12,586 nucleotides of DNA from an uncultured Bacilli bacterium (GTDB lineage: Bacteria; Bacillota_I; Bacilli_A; RF39; UBA660). Shown in pieces: positions 1 through 6,583 of this stretch (positions within the stretch are counted from its first letter, which is position 1; each line of letters starts with the position of its first letter). The translations under genes were made by a program, and so were the position numbers. Below the pieces are notes generated by a model. That model saw only the letters and a list, made by a program, of their open reading frames with translations, did no database searches and had not been told where the DNA came from. The DNA is taken from the NCBI GenBank assembly GCA_944359595.1, contig CALVSV010000026.1:1-12586 (forward strand), given 5' to 3'.

Positions 1-343
1 CAACTAATTCAAAATCATTTTCATATAATTTATATTTTAAGTCACTCTTAATATTATCAGAAATATTATTAATATGCAGTTTTATCTTACTCATAATATC
101 TACATCATTAATATTACTTATACTAAACTCTAGTTTATATGCCCTATCTAATACTTCATCTTCTTTGATTGGTTTAAGACTAGTTCTAACCTCACTACCC
201 TCAGCATAATCAATTTCAAGAGAACCAATTACTAGTTCCTTATCTACTTTAGTAACACTTCTAAAGAAAGCAAAACTTATACCAACTAACAAAACAACTA
301 ATATACATGTTATTATTATTATAATAATATTTTTCTTTTTCAT
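1..343 (-). CDS. Exported TasA/camelysin-like protein, 5' part only
   Basis: About 114 codons are visible from an ATG at 343; the frame is open to the left edge, so the C-terminus is missing. An AAAGGAG ribosome binding site lies about 6 bases upstream. The N-terminus is a lysine-led, very hydrophobic segment (residues 2-28) ending GISFAFFR. This resembles the SipW-dependent export signals of TasA/camelysin-type surface proteins. The visible mature part (SLEIDYAEG, later a beta-rich stretch with ISNINDVDI) is compatible with the small beta-sandwich of that group. The family assignment comes from overall appearance, not from a diagnostic motif; another secreted or membrane-anchored protein is possible. 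The gene follows trxB in the same direction, but a structured leader and a candidate promoter lie between them, so separate control is likely. Confidence 0.55.
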   Translation of the reverse strand, partial: MKKKNIIIIIITCILVVLLVGISFAFFRSVTKVDKELVIGSLEIDYAEGSEVRTSLKPIKEDEVLDRAYKLEFSISNINDVDIMSKIKLHINNISDNIKSDLKYKLYENDFELV

Positions 344-349
344 AACTTA

Positions 350-363
350 CTCCTTTAAAGGAG
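350..363 (-). promoter_or_regulatory. Palindrome covering the ribosome binding site
   Basis: Positions 350-363 read CTCCTTTAAAGGAG, a perfect 14-base palindrome. On the minus strand its right half is the Shine-Dalgarno sequence of the partial gene, so the left half is a ready anti-Shine-Dalgarno (CTCCT/AGGAG, 4-base loop). The structure could mask the site. A 5-bp stem is weak alone. Confidence 0.4.
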
Positions 364-395
364 AAAAAAATAAGGTATTTTTTATTTAAAAATCT

Positions 396-443
396 AAAAA
401 TACCCCCCCCGAACATATGTTTGTGTTCGGGAAGGATATTTTT
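396..443 (-). terminator. 20-bp hairpin with G8 tract: trxB terminator or leader attenuator
   Basis: On the minus strand, bases 443-424 can pair with 415-396 over 20 positions around an 8-base loop. The core is CCCGAACA/TGTTCGGG. Three pairs outside it are G-U wobbles using the G8 run (410-403), and an A-tract faces a T-tract outside that. Wobbles work only in minus-strand RNA, because plus-strand RNA would have A-C mismatches there. The A-rich/GC/T-rich layout is that of an intrinsic terminator. It could end the yvlD-lgt-trxB message, or act as an attenuator for the partial gene, since it lies between the candidate promoter and that gene's start. Confidence 0.6.
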
Positions 444-467
444 TCTCGCGATCATCTTTATAATTAG

Positions 468-496
468 ATTATAGCATTTTTAAACTAATTAGTAAA
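468..496 (-). promoter_or_regulatory. Candidate promoter for the partial surface-protein gene
   Basis: On the minus strand TTTACT (491-496), a 17-base spacer and TATAAT (468-473) preceded by TGC form an extended -10 vegetative promoter. It overlaps the last codons of trxB. Predicted transcription starts near 461, leaving a leader of about 118 bases before the ATG at 343. In A+T-rich DNA such matches arise by chance, so this is a candidate only. Confidence 0.4.
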
Positions 497-1372
497 TTCT
501 TTTTTTATATTATATGCAGCTATTGCTCCATCTGATTCCGCAGTAACTATTTGATATAATTCTTTGTTTATTACGTCACCTACTGCATATATACCATCTA
601 TTTTTGTTTTCATATTATTATCAACTATTATATATCCGTTATTGTCTGTTAAATTTAGTTTGTTAATAAAATTTGTAGATGGATCATTACCAATAAATAC
701 AAATACACATGATGTATCAATTATCTTACCATCTTTTAATGTAACTGACGTTAATTCATCATTTTTAATGTTTAACTTATTAATTTGTTTATTATATAAT
801 ATTTTAATATTATTATTTAATTGTTCTATATAAATTTTATCTGCTCTTAATGTATTATTTCTTACAAGAATAGTAACAGATTTACATATATCACTTAAAT
901 ATTTTGCTTCTATTAAAGCAGAATTACCTCCTCCAACAACAATTACATCACGATCTTTATATAAAGCACCATCACAAGTTGCACAATAGCTTATTCCTTT
1001 ACCAATCAATTTATCTTCATTTTCAATCCCCAATCTTCTTGGTATTCTTCCTGTTGCAATAACGACATATTTAGCGCTTAAATTACCTTTATTAGTTATT
1101 ATTTCTTTTCTTTCTTTATTATTGACAAGTTCTAATACTTCACATTTTTTTACTTCAATTCCTAAATTCTTAGCATGTGTATAAGCATTATATGCAATAG
1201 TTGCGCCATCAACACTTTCAATTCCTGGATAATTTTCTATTAAAGGAATAGTATTTAAAACACCTCCAGGCACATTTCTTTCTAGTAGTAATACGTTTAA
1301 TCCATATCTTTTTAAATATATCGCACTAGTAAGTCCAGATATTCCTGCTCCAATTATTATTACATCATACAT
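485..1372 (-). CDS. trxB: Thioredoxin reductase
   Basis: A 295-residue flavoprotein that uses NADPH to reduce thioredoxin in the cytosol. The FAD-binding GAGISG motif is near residue 8, the redox-active CATC pair falls at C130/C133 followed by DG, the second nucleotide-binding glycine motif is GGGNSA near 147, and the C-terminal FAD motif is GIYAVGDV near 260. Length is close to the usual 300-320. I place the start at the ATG at 1372: AGGTG lies 6 bases upstream, whereas the longer frame from a GTG at 1381 would place that GTG inside the ribosome binding site. The start overlaps the TGA of lgt (1365-1367), which suggests translational coupling. One oddity is that the usual HRRxxxRA segment for the NADPH 2'-phosphate reads VRNNTLRA. 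Confidence 0.95.
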   Translation of the reverse strand: MYDVIIIGAGISGLTSAIYLKRYGLNVLLLERNVPGGVLNTIPLIENYPGIESVDGATIAYNAYTHAKNLGIEVKKCEVLELVNNKERKEIITNKGNLSAKYVVIATGRIPRRLGIENEDKLIGKGISYCATCDGALYKDRDVIVVGGGNSALIEAKYLSDICKSVTILVRNNTLRADKIYIEQLNNNIKILYNKQINKLNIKNDELTSVTLKDGKIIDTSCVFVFIGNDPSTNFINKLNLTDNNGYIIVDNNMKTKIDGIYAVGDVINKELYQIVTAESDGAIAAYNIKKEFTN

Positions 1373-2195
1373 TTTTATCACCTACATATTCAAATTTTTC
1401 ATAACTAACATCATTATAACATATATTCTTTTTATTTATTCTATTTTTAACAATAATTGTTATACCAATAATAAACATAATTATTGATATTATTTGAGCA
1501 ACTTTTAAATTTCCTAACATTAAGCTATCAGTTCTTAAACTTTCTATAAAAAATCTAGCAAATGAATACCAAATAAGATAAAATGATGTTATATCCCCTA
1601 TTTTTATTTTTTTTGATTTATTTAATATAAATATAATTATTATAAAGCCTATTAAATTCCATATTGATTCATACAAAAAAGTTGGTTGATAATACACTCC
1701 ATTAATATACATACCATTTATTATAAAATCTGGTAAGTGTATAGACTCTAAAAAATTTAAAGTTGTAATTGGACCATGAGCTTCTCCATTAAAAAAGTTT
1801 CCCCATCTTCCAATTATTTGACCAATAATTAATGATGGTATTATCATATCAATTATATGTAAAGTAGTTAATTTATATTTTTTTGTATAATATAAAATAA
1901 ATATTAATCCACCAATAATGCCACCATGTATGGCAAGTCCACCTTCCCATATTTTAAATATATCTATAAAATTATTAAAATAATAATTTAAATTAAACAT
2001 AACATAATATATTCTAGCACCAACAATACCACATATTAAAATACCAAATATTAAATTATATAAATATTCTTTGTTTAATTTGAATTTTTTAGCTTGTTTT
2101 TCTAATATAATTATTCCTATTATAATACCACATAATATTAATATAGAATACCATTTAATACTAAATGAACCAATTTCTAATATACTATTTTTCAT
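1365..2195 (-). CDS. lgt: Prolipoprotein diacylglyceryl transferase
   Basis: A 276-residue integral membrane enzyme that transfers diacylglyceryl from phosphatidylglycerol to the lipobox cysteine of prolipoproteins, the first step of lipoprotein maturation. The family signature GRWGNFFNGEAHG is at residues 129-141. LAIHGG holds the conserved histidine at residue 90, QPTFLYES is at 170-177, and FARFFIESLRTD at 212-223 carries the C-terminal conserved arginine. About seven hydrophobic segments alternate with loops. The start ATG has GGGAG about 9 bases upstream and overlaps the end of the upstream yvlD-like gene by 11 bases. The order yvlD-lgt near trxB resembles the Bacillus subtilis yvlD-hprK-lgt region, but hprK is absent here. 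The lipoprotein gene at 11353-12021 encodes a likely substrate. Confidence 0.96.
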   Translation of the reverse strand: MKNSILEIGSFSIKWYSILILCGIIIGIIILEKQAKKFKLNKEYLYNLIFGILICGIVGARIYYVMFNLNYYFNNFIDIFKIWEGGLAIHGGIIGGLIFILYYTKKYKLTTLHIIDMIIPSLIIGQIIGRWGNFFNGEAHGPITTLNFLESIHLPDFIINGMYINGVYYQPTFLYESIWNLIGFIIIIFILNKSKKIKIGDITSFYLIWYSFARFFIESLRTDSLMLGNLKVAQIISIIMFIIGITIIVKNRINKKNICYNDVSYEKFEYVGDKNV

Positions 2196-2598
2196 GGTTT
2201 AATCTCCCATATATTGGTTTTAAAATTAATTCATCGGCTATAAAATTTATTATAGAAATAAGTATAGAAACAAGTAATGACATAAAAAAACCATGCATTT
2301 CAAAATTTGATCCAAACAATAAAGAAACAATAAATAAAATAAATAAATTTATAAATGGATAAAATATTCCTAAAGTAATACCTGTTATAGGTAATGTTAA
2401 AAATACGATTATTGGTTTAACAGCTTTATTTAATATATATATTATTATTGATATAGCTAGTGCATAAAGACCAAATAATTCATGATTAATATAAAAAGAT
2501 TTAGGAAATATAAATGACATTAATATTAATATTAAACCATATAAAATTATATGTATTATAGAATCTAATATAGTATTTATTTTATTATTTTTATTCAT
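2185..2598 (-). CDS. yvlD: YvlD-like membrane protein (phage-holin-type superfamily)
   Basis: A 137-residue membrane protein with four to five hydrophobic segments, roughly residues 12-31, 43-58, 63-80, 81-96 and 103-122. The stretch around LNKAVKPI and LTLPITGITLGIF matches the conserved core of the YvlD / 'phage holin family 4' group (PF04020, from memory). Its role is not established; despite the family label nothing here suggests phage lysis. I choose the ATG at 2598 over a TTG at 2619, because GAGAGG lies just upstream of the ATG and inside the longer frame. The end overlaps the start of lgt. B. subtilis yvlD sits near hprK-lgt, so the neighbourhood supports the name. Confidence 0.85.
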   Translation of the reverse strand: MNKNNKINTILDSIIHIILYGLILILMSFIFPKSFYINHELFGLYALAISIIIYILNKAVKPIIVFLTLPITGITLGIFYPFINLFILFIVSLLFGSNFEMHGFFMSLLVSILISIINFIADELILKPIYGRLNHEK

Positions 2599-2644
2599 AA
2601 TTAAATTCCTCTCTATCAATATATTTTATAAAAATAATGATTTA

Positions 2645-2673
2645 CATATACATATATTTTATCATGTTTTCAA
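2645..2673 (-). promoter_or_regulatory. Candidate promoter of the yvlD-lgt-trxB operon
   Basis: On the minus strand TTGAAA (2668-2673), a 17-base spacer and TATATG (2645-2650) form an acceptable vegetative promoter about 47 bases upstream of the yvlD ATG. The -35 is good and the -10 is mediocre. The site shares a 150-base divergent intergenic region with the promoter of the HIRAN gene. Confidence 0.4.
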
Positions 2674-2710
2674 TAAATTTAAAATTTTTTTAAATTATTT
2701 TTTATTAATA

Positions 2711-2741
2711 TGATATAATAGTTTATATCTATATGGGGAGG
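2711..2741 (+). promoter_or_regulatory. Extended -10 promoter and strong RBS of the HIRAN/HD-kinase pair
   Basis: TGATATAAT at 2711-2719 is a consensus -10 with the TGn extension. No good -35 lies at the expected distance, which the extension can offset. GGGGAGG at 2735-2741 is a strong ribosome binding site 7 bases before the ATG at 2749. Transcription would start near 2726, giving a very short leader. Confidence 0.5.
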
Positions 2742-2748
2742 AATTGAA

Positions 2749-3549
2749 ATGAATAAAAAAGCGAAAAAAGAAGTAAAAACTATTAGAATAGCTGGTGTAA
2801 CATTTAATAATGATGACGGTACATCTCGTCAAAAAATATTAGCAGAATGTTTAACGAATGGTAAAAATAAAGCAAAATTTATAAAATATAATTTTGATGG
2901 TGAAAAAGCAATACGTGTAATTACAGAATATGGAGTAATTGGTAATATTCCAAGAGAAGAAGTACAAAATGTTTTATCAAAAGTTGATCTTATGAAAGAT
3001 ATTACAATGGATATCAAAACGTTTAAAAATGATAGTGGCAAAAAAATATTTTATTGTGATTTGATCATTGAATATGCATCCTCAAAAAAAGAACTCAAAA
3101 TAAAAAAGATTCAAGATAAATCAAAAGCATCTACATTTCCTATTGTTATGGAATGTAGAAACAGTGATTGCGATAAATTAATAGAATATAGTATTAAATA
3201 TAAAGAATTAAATAAAAATGATTTATATAATGGATTATCAAATTATGAAATTAAATTAAATTATTCTAAAGTTTATGAATGTAATGATTATGTATTTCCT
3301 TGTGATATATTATTTAATGAAGATAAAAAGTATTATGAAGTATTTTATAAAGAACATAATAAAAATATATATTTAGGTTATATTAAAAGCAAGTATAATA
3401 AAGTTTTAAATAATATTATTAATAATAAAAATATAATTAATGGCGGTATACTATTTATGGGTGGAAAATATATTGAATATGATTATACTGATAAAATGTG
3501 CAAAGGAGAGGACGATTATTCTATTACACTTAGAATAAGATATGAATAG
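2749..3549 (+). CDS. HIRAN-domain protein, possibly with a second degenerate copy
   Basis: A 266-residue protein. Residues 11-75 look like a HIRAN domain: IRIAGVTF, then DGTSRQKIL, a basic beta-rich stretch, and GVIGNIPREEVQNVL. HIRAN domains occur in HLTF/Rad5-type remodelers, where the HLTF version binds 3' ends of single-stranded DNA, and as stand-alone bacterial proteins. Residues 75-110 form a beta-rich extension ending DLIIEYA. The second half (about 130-266) may be a diverged copy: YLGYIKSKYNKVLNNI echoes the GNIPREEVQNVL region and the end ITLRIRYE echoes CDLIIEYA. Cysteines C136, C141, C178 and C185 cluster in the second half. No helicase or nuclease motif is present. It is translated just ahead of the HD-kinase gene, with 14 bases between them. 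HIRAN assignment is fairly sure; function is unknown. Confidence 0.75.
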   Translation: MNKKAKKEVKTIRIAGVTFNNDDGTSRQKILAECLTNGKNKAKFIKYNFDGEKAIRVITEYGVIGNIPREEVQNVLSKVDLMKDITMDIKTFKNDSGKKIFYCDLIIEYASSKKELKIKKIQDKSKASTFPIVMECRNSDCDKLIEYSIKYKELNKNDLYNGLSNYEIKLNYSKVYECNDYVFPCDILFNEDKKYYEVFYKEHNKNIYLGYIKSKYNKVLNNIINNKNIINGGILFMGGKYIEYDYTDKMCKGEDDYSITLRIRYE

Positions 3550-3563
3550 GGAGTGAATGTTGA

Positions 3564-4901
3564 ATGAATATTGTTGAAAACGCTAAAAGCTTTGCGATCA
3601 AAGCTCATATGGGTCAAGTAAGAAAAAACGAAAAAGATAAACCGATGGTTATGCACCCAATAAGTGTTGCATCTATTTTAAAAAAATATGGATGTGATGA
3701 TAATGTTATTGCTTCTGGTTATTTACATGATGTTGTTGAAGATACAAAATATACTATTGATGATATAAAAACGTTTTTTGGTAATGATATTGCACAATTA
3801 GTTAATAGTGCTTCTGAAGAAGATAAATCTTTACCATGGGAAGAAAGAAAAAAAATAGTAATAGAAAAAACTAAGACTTTACCTTTACGTAATAAGTATA
3901 TTATATGCGCTGATAAAATAGACAATTTAGAAGATATTGTTTTAAAATTTGAAAAGACCGGTGTTAGAGATTTTTCTAATTTTAATAGAGGCGAAGAACA
4001 ACAAAAATGGTACTATACTAATATATATAATAGTTTAATTTATTCAGAAGATGAAAATATAGATATTTTTAAAAGATACAAAAATTTAATAGATATTGCA
4101 TTTTATGAAAAAGATAATGAATATTTAAAGAATATGATATTTGATGATAATATTGAATATTATTATGAATTAAAAAAATTACATGCGATGAAACAAGAAT
4201 TATTAAAATTAAAAGAAATAAGTAATATTACTAAGTCATATGTAATTGAATTTAGTGGAACACCTAGAACTGGAAAAACAACTACGATAAATAATTTATA
4301 TAATTTCTTTAAAAAAGGTGGATTTAAAGTATCTATAATAGAGGAATTTACTACTTCAAATTATTATAAGAATGTTTTTCTACCAAAATGTGAAGGTTTA
4401 ACTAAAGAAAAGATAAATGAATTGATAATGAATAAATCTTATGTAAAATTATTGACTGAATTAAAAAAAGATTTAGATATAATATTAATAGATAGATCTA
4501 TTAATGATAGACAAATATGGAATTATTTAAATTATTTAAGAGGGGATATGCGTGAAGATATATATTATAAATTAAGGAGTAAATATTCAGATAAATCAAA
4601 AAGACTTATAGATTTTTTAATTATGACGTATGCAGATCCTTTAATTTCAGTAAAAAGGGACTATCTTTCTAGTTTATCACTAGAAGAAAGAAGATATATA
4701 AATGTTGAAAATATAGAAGATTTTAACATTTGTATGCATGAATTAAAGAAGTTGTTTTCGAAAAGTGTTAAAGACTTTTATATGCTTAATACAAGTTTTT
4801 ATGATATGCACGATGTATCTGTTGATATTGCATCACAGATTATGCCAGCCATTAGGGAAAAATATATTAAAACATTTAAATTGAATAATAATATAAAATA
4901 A
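3564..4901 (+). CDS. Fusion of MESH1/SpoT-type HD hydrolase and P-loop nucleoside-kinase-like domain
   Basis: A 445-residue two-domain protein. Residues 1-185 match the (p)ppGpp-hydrolase HD fold: KAHMGQ at 13-18, H31 in VMHPISVA, H55-D56 and E59-D60 in YLHDVVEDT, and D117/N121 in ADKIDNL. Spacing agrees with MESH1-like small alarmone hydrolases, so metal-binding and catalytic residues look intact. Residues about 226-435 form a P-loop kinase: Walker A SGTPRTGKTT (231-240), an acidic EE at 260-261 after the second strand, and IDRSINDRQIW (309-319), which resembles the ERSxxSDR segment of deoxynucleoside kinases. A helical linker (185-220) joins them. No synthetase domain is present. GGGAG lies about 10 bases upstream and overlaps the end of the HIRAN gene, so the two are co-translated. 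Domain calls are good; substrates are unknown. HD-Pnk end-healing enzymes have a similar domain order and are an alternative. Confidence 0.82.
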   Translation: MNIVENAKSFAIKAHMGQVRKNEKDKPMVMHPISVASILKKYGCDDNVIASGYLHDVVEDTKYTIDDIKTFFGNDIAQLVNSASEEDKSLPWEERKKIVIEKTKTLPLRNKYIICADKIDNLEDIVLKFEKTGVRDFSNFNRGEEQQKWYYTNIYNSLIYSEDENIDIFKRYKNLIDIAFYEKDNEYLKNMIFDDNIEYYYELKKLHAMKQELLKLKEISNITKSYVIEFSGTPRTGKTTTINNLYNFFKKGGFKVSIIEEFTTSNYYKNVFLPKCEGLTKEKINELIMNKSYVKLLTELKKDLDIILIDRSINDRQIWNYLNYLRGDMREDIYYKLRSKYSDKSKRLIDFLIMTYADPLISVKRDYLSSLSLEERRYINVENIEDFNICMHELKKLFSKSVKDFYMLNTSFYDMHDVSVDIASQIMPAIREKYIKTFKLNNNIK

Positions 4902-4923
4902 AAAATCCTAAATAGGATTTTTT
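4900..4923. terminator. Bidirectional terminator between HD-kinase gene and rny
   Basis: AAAAAATCC (4900-4908) pairs with GGATTTTTT (4915-4923) around a 6-base loop. The A-tract and T-tract make it usable from both sides. It overlaps the stop codons of both convergent genes (4899-4901 and 4922-4924). Confidence 0.75.
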
Positions 4924-6475
4924 ATTTAGCCTCTTCAACAACTCTTGTTTCTCTAACAACTGTTATTTTTATTGTACCTGGATATCTTAATTCACTTTCA
5001 ATCTTTTCTTTTATATCTCTAGCCAACTTATGACTTTTAATGTCATCTATTTCATCTGGTTTGACTAGAATACGTAACTCTCTACCTGCAGAAAGAGCAT
5101 ATGATTTATCAACACCATCAAAATTATTTGCTACACTTTCTAGTTCACTAACTCTTTTTACATAATTTTCAAACGAATCATTTCTTGCGCCTGGTCTTGA
5201 AGCAGACATAGTATCAGCAATAGCTATCAGATTAGCAATAATACTTGTTGGTTCTGTATCACCATGATGGGACGCAATAGAATTAATTATAATATCGTTT
5301 TCTCCATATTTTTTGGCTATTTCAACACCTATATCAACATGGCTACCTTCTATTTCGCTATCGATTGCTTTACCTATATCATGTAATAAACCTGCCCTCT
5401 TCGCAAGCATTATATCTTCACCGATTTCGCTTGCTAATATTCCAGCAATTATCGCAACTTCTTTTGAATGTTTTAAAGCATTTTGTCCATAACTAGTTCT
5501 AAAATATAATTTACCAATTATTCTTATAAGCTCAGAATCTATTTTTGTAATTCCTAATTCATAAATAGTTTCTTCACCTATTTCCATAAGTTTAGCGTTC
5601 ATGTCGTTGCATACTTTATTATATACTTCTTCAATTCTTGTTGGATGTATTCTACCATCTTTTATAAGTGTTTCTAAAGTAAGTCTAGCAATTTCTCTTC
5701 TAAATGGGTCAAAACTAGATACTACTAATGCTTCTGGTGTATCATCAATAATTATATCAACACCAGTTACCGATTCAATAGTTCTTATATTTCTTCCCTC
5801 TCTACCAATTATTCTTCCTTTCATCTCATCGTTTGGTAGACTAACAACTGTAACTGTTTGTTCATTTGTTACATCACCCGAATATCTTTGCATACTAGAA
5901 ATAAGCATTCCTTTAGCTTTTCTATCAGCTTCTAATTTTGCTTCACTTTCTCTTTCTTTAATATATGTAGATATTTCTAGATCCATGTCACGCTCAACAA
6001 TATTCATAATTTTGTTTTTAGCCTCTTCTTTTGTATATCCAGAAATTGTTTCGAGAACTTCCATTTTTTTCTTTTCTAAATTCTCCAAATTCACTTCTTT
6101 TTCTTGAATTTCTTTTTGTTTTTGTAATAAATTATTATCTCTTTCCTCTAAAAGAGTTTCTCGATTTTGTAAAGATATATCTCTTTTGTCAATGCTTTCT
6201 TCACGTTTAGTTAACCTTAATTCGGATTCTTTTAATTCTAATTTTCTTTCTTTTATATCTTTTTCAGCATCTATTTTAATTCTATTTACTTCTTCTTTTG
6301 CTTTCATAATAGAATCTCTTTTAGATTTTTCAGCTTCAAGTTTAGCATTATCAATTATTTTTTCTGCTTCTACTTTAGCATTTTTAAGTCTTATGTTAGA
6401 AATAATATTGTTTATAACAACACCAAGAAAAATTCCAACAACAATAAGCAAAATGGAGAATATAACACTATTCAT
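4922..6475 (-). CDS. rny: Ribonuclease Y
   Basis: A 517-residue membrane-anchored endoribonuclease that starts decay of many mRNAs in Bacillota; the B. subtilis protein is about 520 residues. In order: a transmembrane helix (residues 4-24), a long charged coiled coil (30-190), a KH RNA-binding domain (about 205-275) with GRIIGREGRN at 220-229, and an HD domain with LKHSKEVA (H336), LLHDIGKA (H365-D366), SHHGD (H403-H404) and IADT (D421) as metal ligands. The C-terminal region to 517 is typical. The ATG at 6475 has GGAGG 10 bases upstream. The gene has its own promoter (6526-6554) and a small hairpin near the predicted 5' end of its message. No terminator is evident after ylbE, so read-through from the spore genes is possible. 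Confidence 0.98.
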   Translation of the reverse strand: MNSVIFSILLIVVGIFLGVVINNIISNIRLKNAKVEAEKIIDNAKLEAEKSKRDSIMKAKEEVNRIKIDAEKDIKERKLELKESELRLTKREESIDKRDISLQNRETLLEERDNNLLQKQKEIQEKEVNLENLEKKKMEVLETISGYTKEEAKNKIMNIVERDMDLEISTYIKERESEAKLEADRKAKGMLISSMQRYSGDVTNEQTVTVVSLPNDEMKGRIIGREGRNIRTIESVTGVDIIIDDTPEALVVSSFDPFRREIARLTLETLIKDGRIHPTRIEEVYNKVCNDMNAKLMEIGEETIYELGITKIDSELIRIIGKLYFRTSYGQNALKHSKEVAIIAGILASEIGEDIMLAKRAGLLHDIGKAIDSEIEGSHVDIGVEIAKKYGENDIIINSIASHHGDTEPTSIIANLIAIADTMSASRPGARNDSFENYVKRVSELESVANNFDGVDKSYALSAGRELRILVKPDEIDDIKSHKLARDIKEKIESELRYPGTIKITVVRETRVVEEAK

Positions 6476-6500
6476 TAAAAAAATTCCTCCATTTCAATTG

Positions 6501-6519
6501 GTAGATATTATAAATCTAC
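6501..6519 (-). promoter_or_regulatory. Hairpin near the predicted 5' end of the rny message
   Basis: GTAGAT (6501-6506) and ATCTAC (6514-6519) are perfect inverted 6-mers separated by 7 bases. They lie exactly where the rny transcript should begin. The hairpin could shield the 5' end from decay or be a DNA operator. Confidence 0.35.
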
Positions 6520-6525
6520 AATACC

Positions 6526-6554
6526 ATTGTATATTTTATTACACAAATAGTCAA
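6526..6554 (-). promoter_or_regulatory. rny: Vegetative promoter of rny
   Basis: On the minus strand TTGACT (6549-6554), a 17-base spacer and TACAAT (6526-6531) form a near-consensus sigma-A promoter, the best in this window. Transcription would start near 6519, giving a leader of about 44 bases. Confidence 0.7.
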
Positions 6555-6583
6555 GGAATTTTAATAAATTAGCATATATCAAA

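Noticed and set aside
261..455. 64-codon minus-strand frame over the leader and start of the partial surface-protein gene
   Set aside because: It overlaps that gene in another frame, crosses the hairpin and G8 tract, and its product looks like random low-complexity translation. The frame starting at 343 has a good ribosome binding site and signal peptide.
1365..2195. UGA-as-tryptophan code, suggested by the mollicute-like composition
   Set aside because: lgt and the lipoprotein gene end on TGA just where the downstream gene or its ribosome binding site begins, and conserved tryptophans are encoded by TGG.
1365..2598. Phage origin for the yvlD-like 'holin family' gene
   Set aside because: No endolysin, integrase or structural genes are nearby. 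The lgt/trxB neighbourhood and family core fit the chromosomal YvlD protein.
5601..6107. 168-codon plus-strand open frame across the KH/HD part of rny
   Set aside because: It is the antisense of rny, has serine- and leucine-rich filler composition and no ribosome binding site. A shadow of a real gene.
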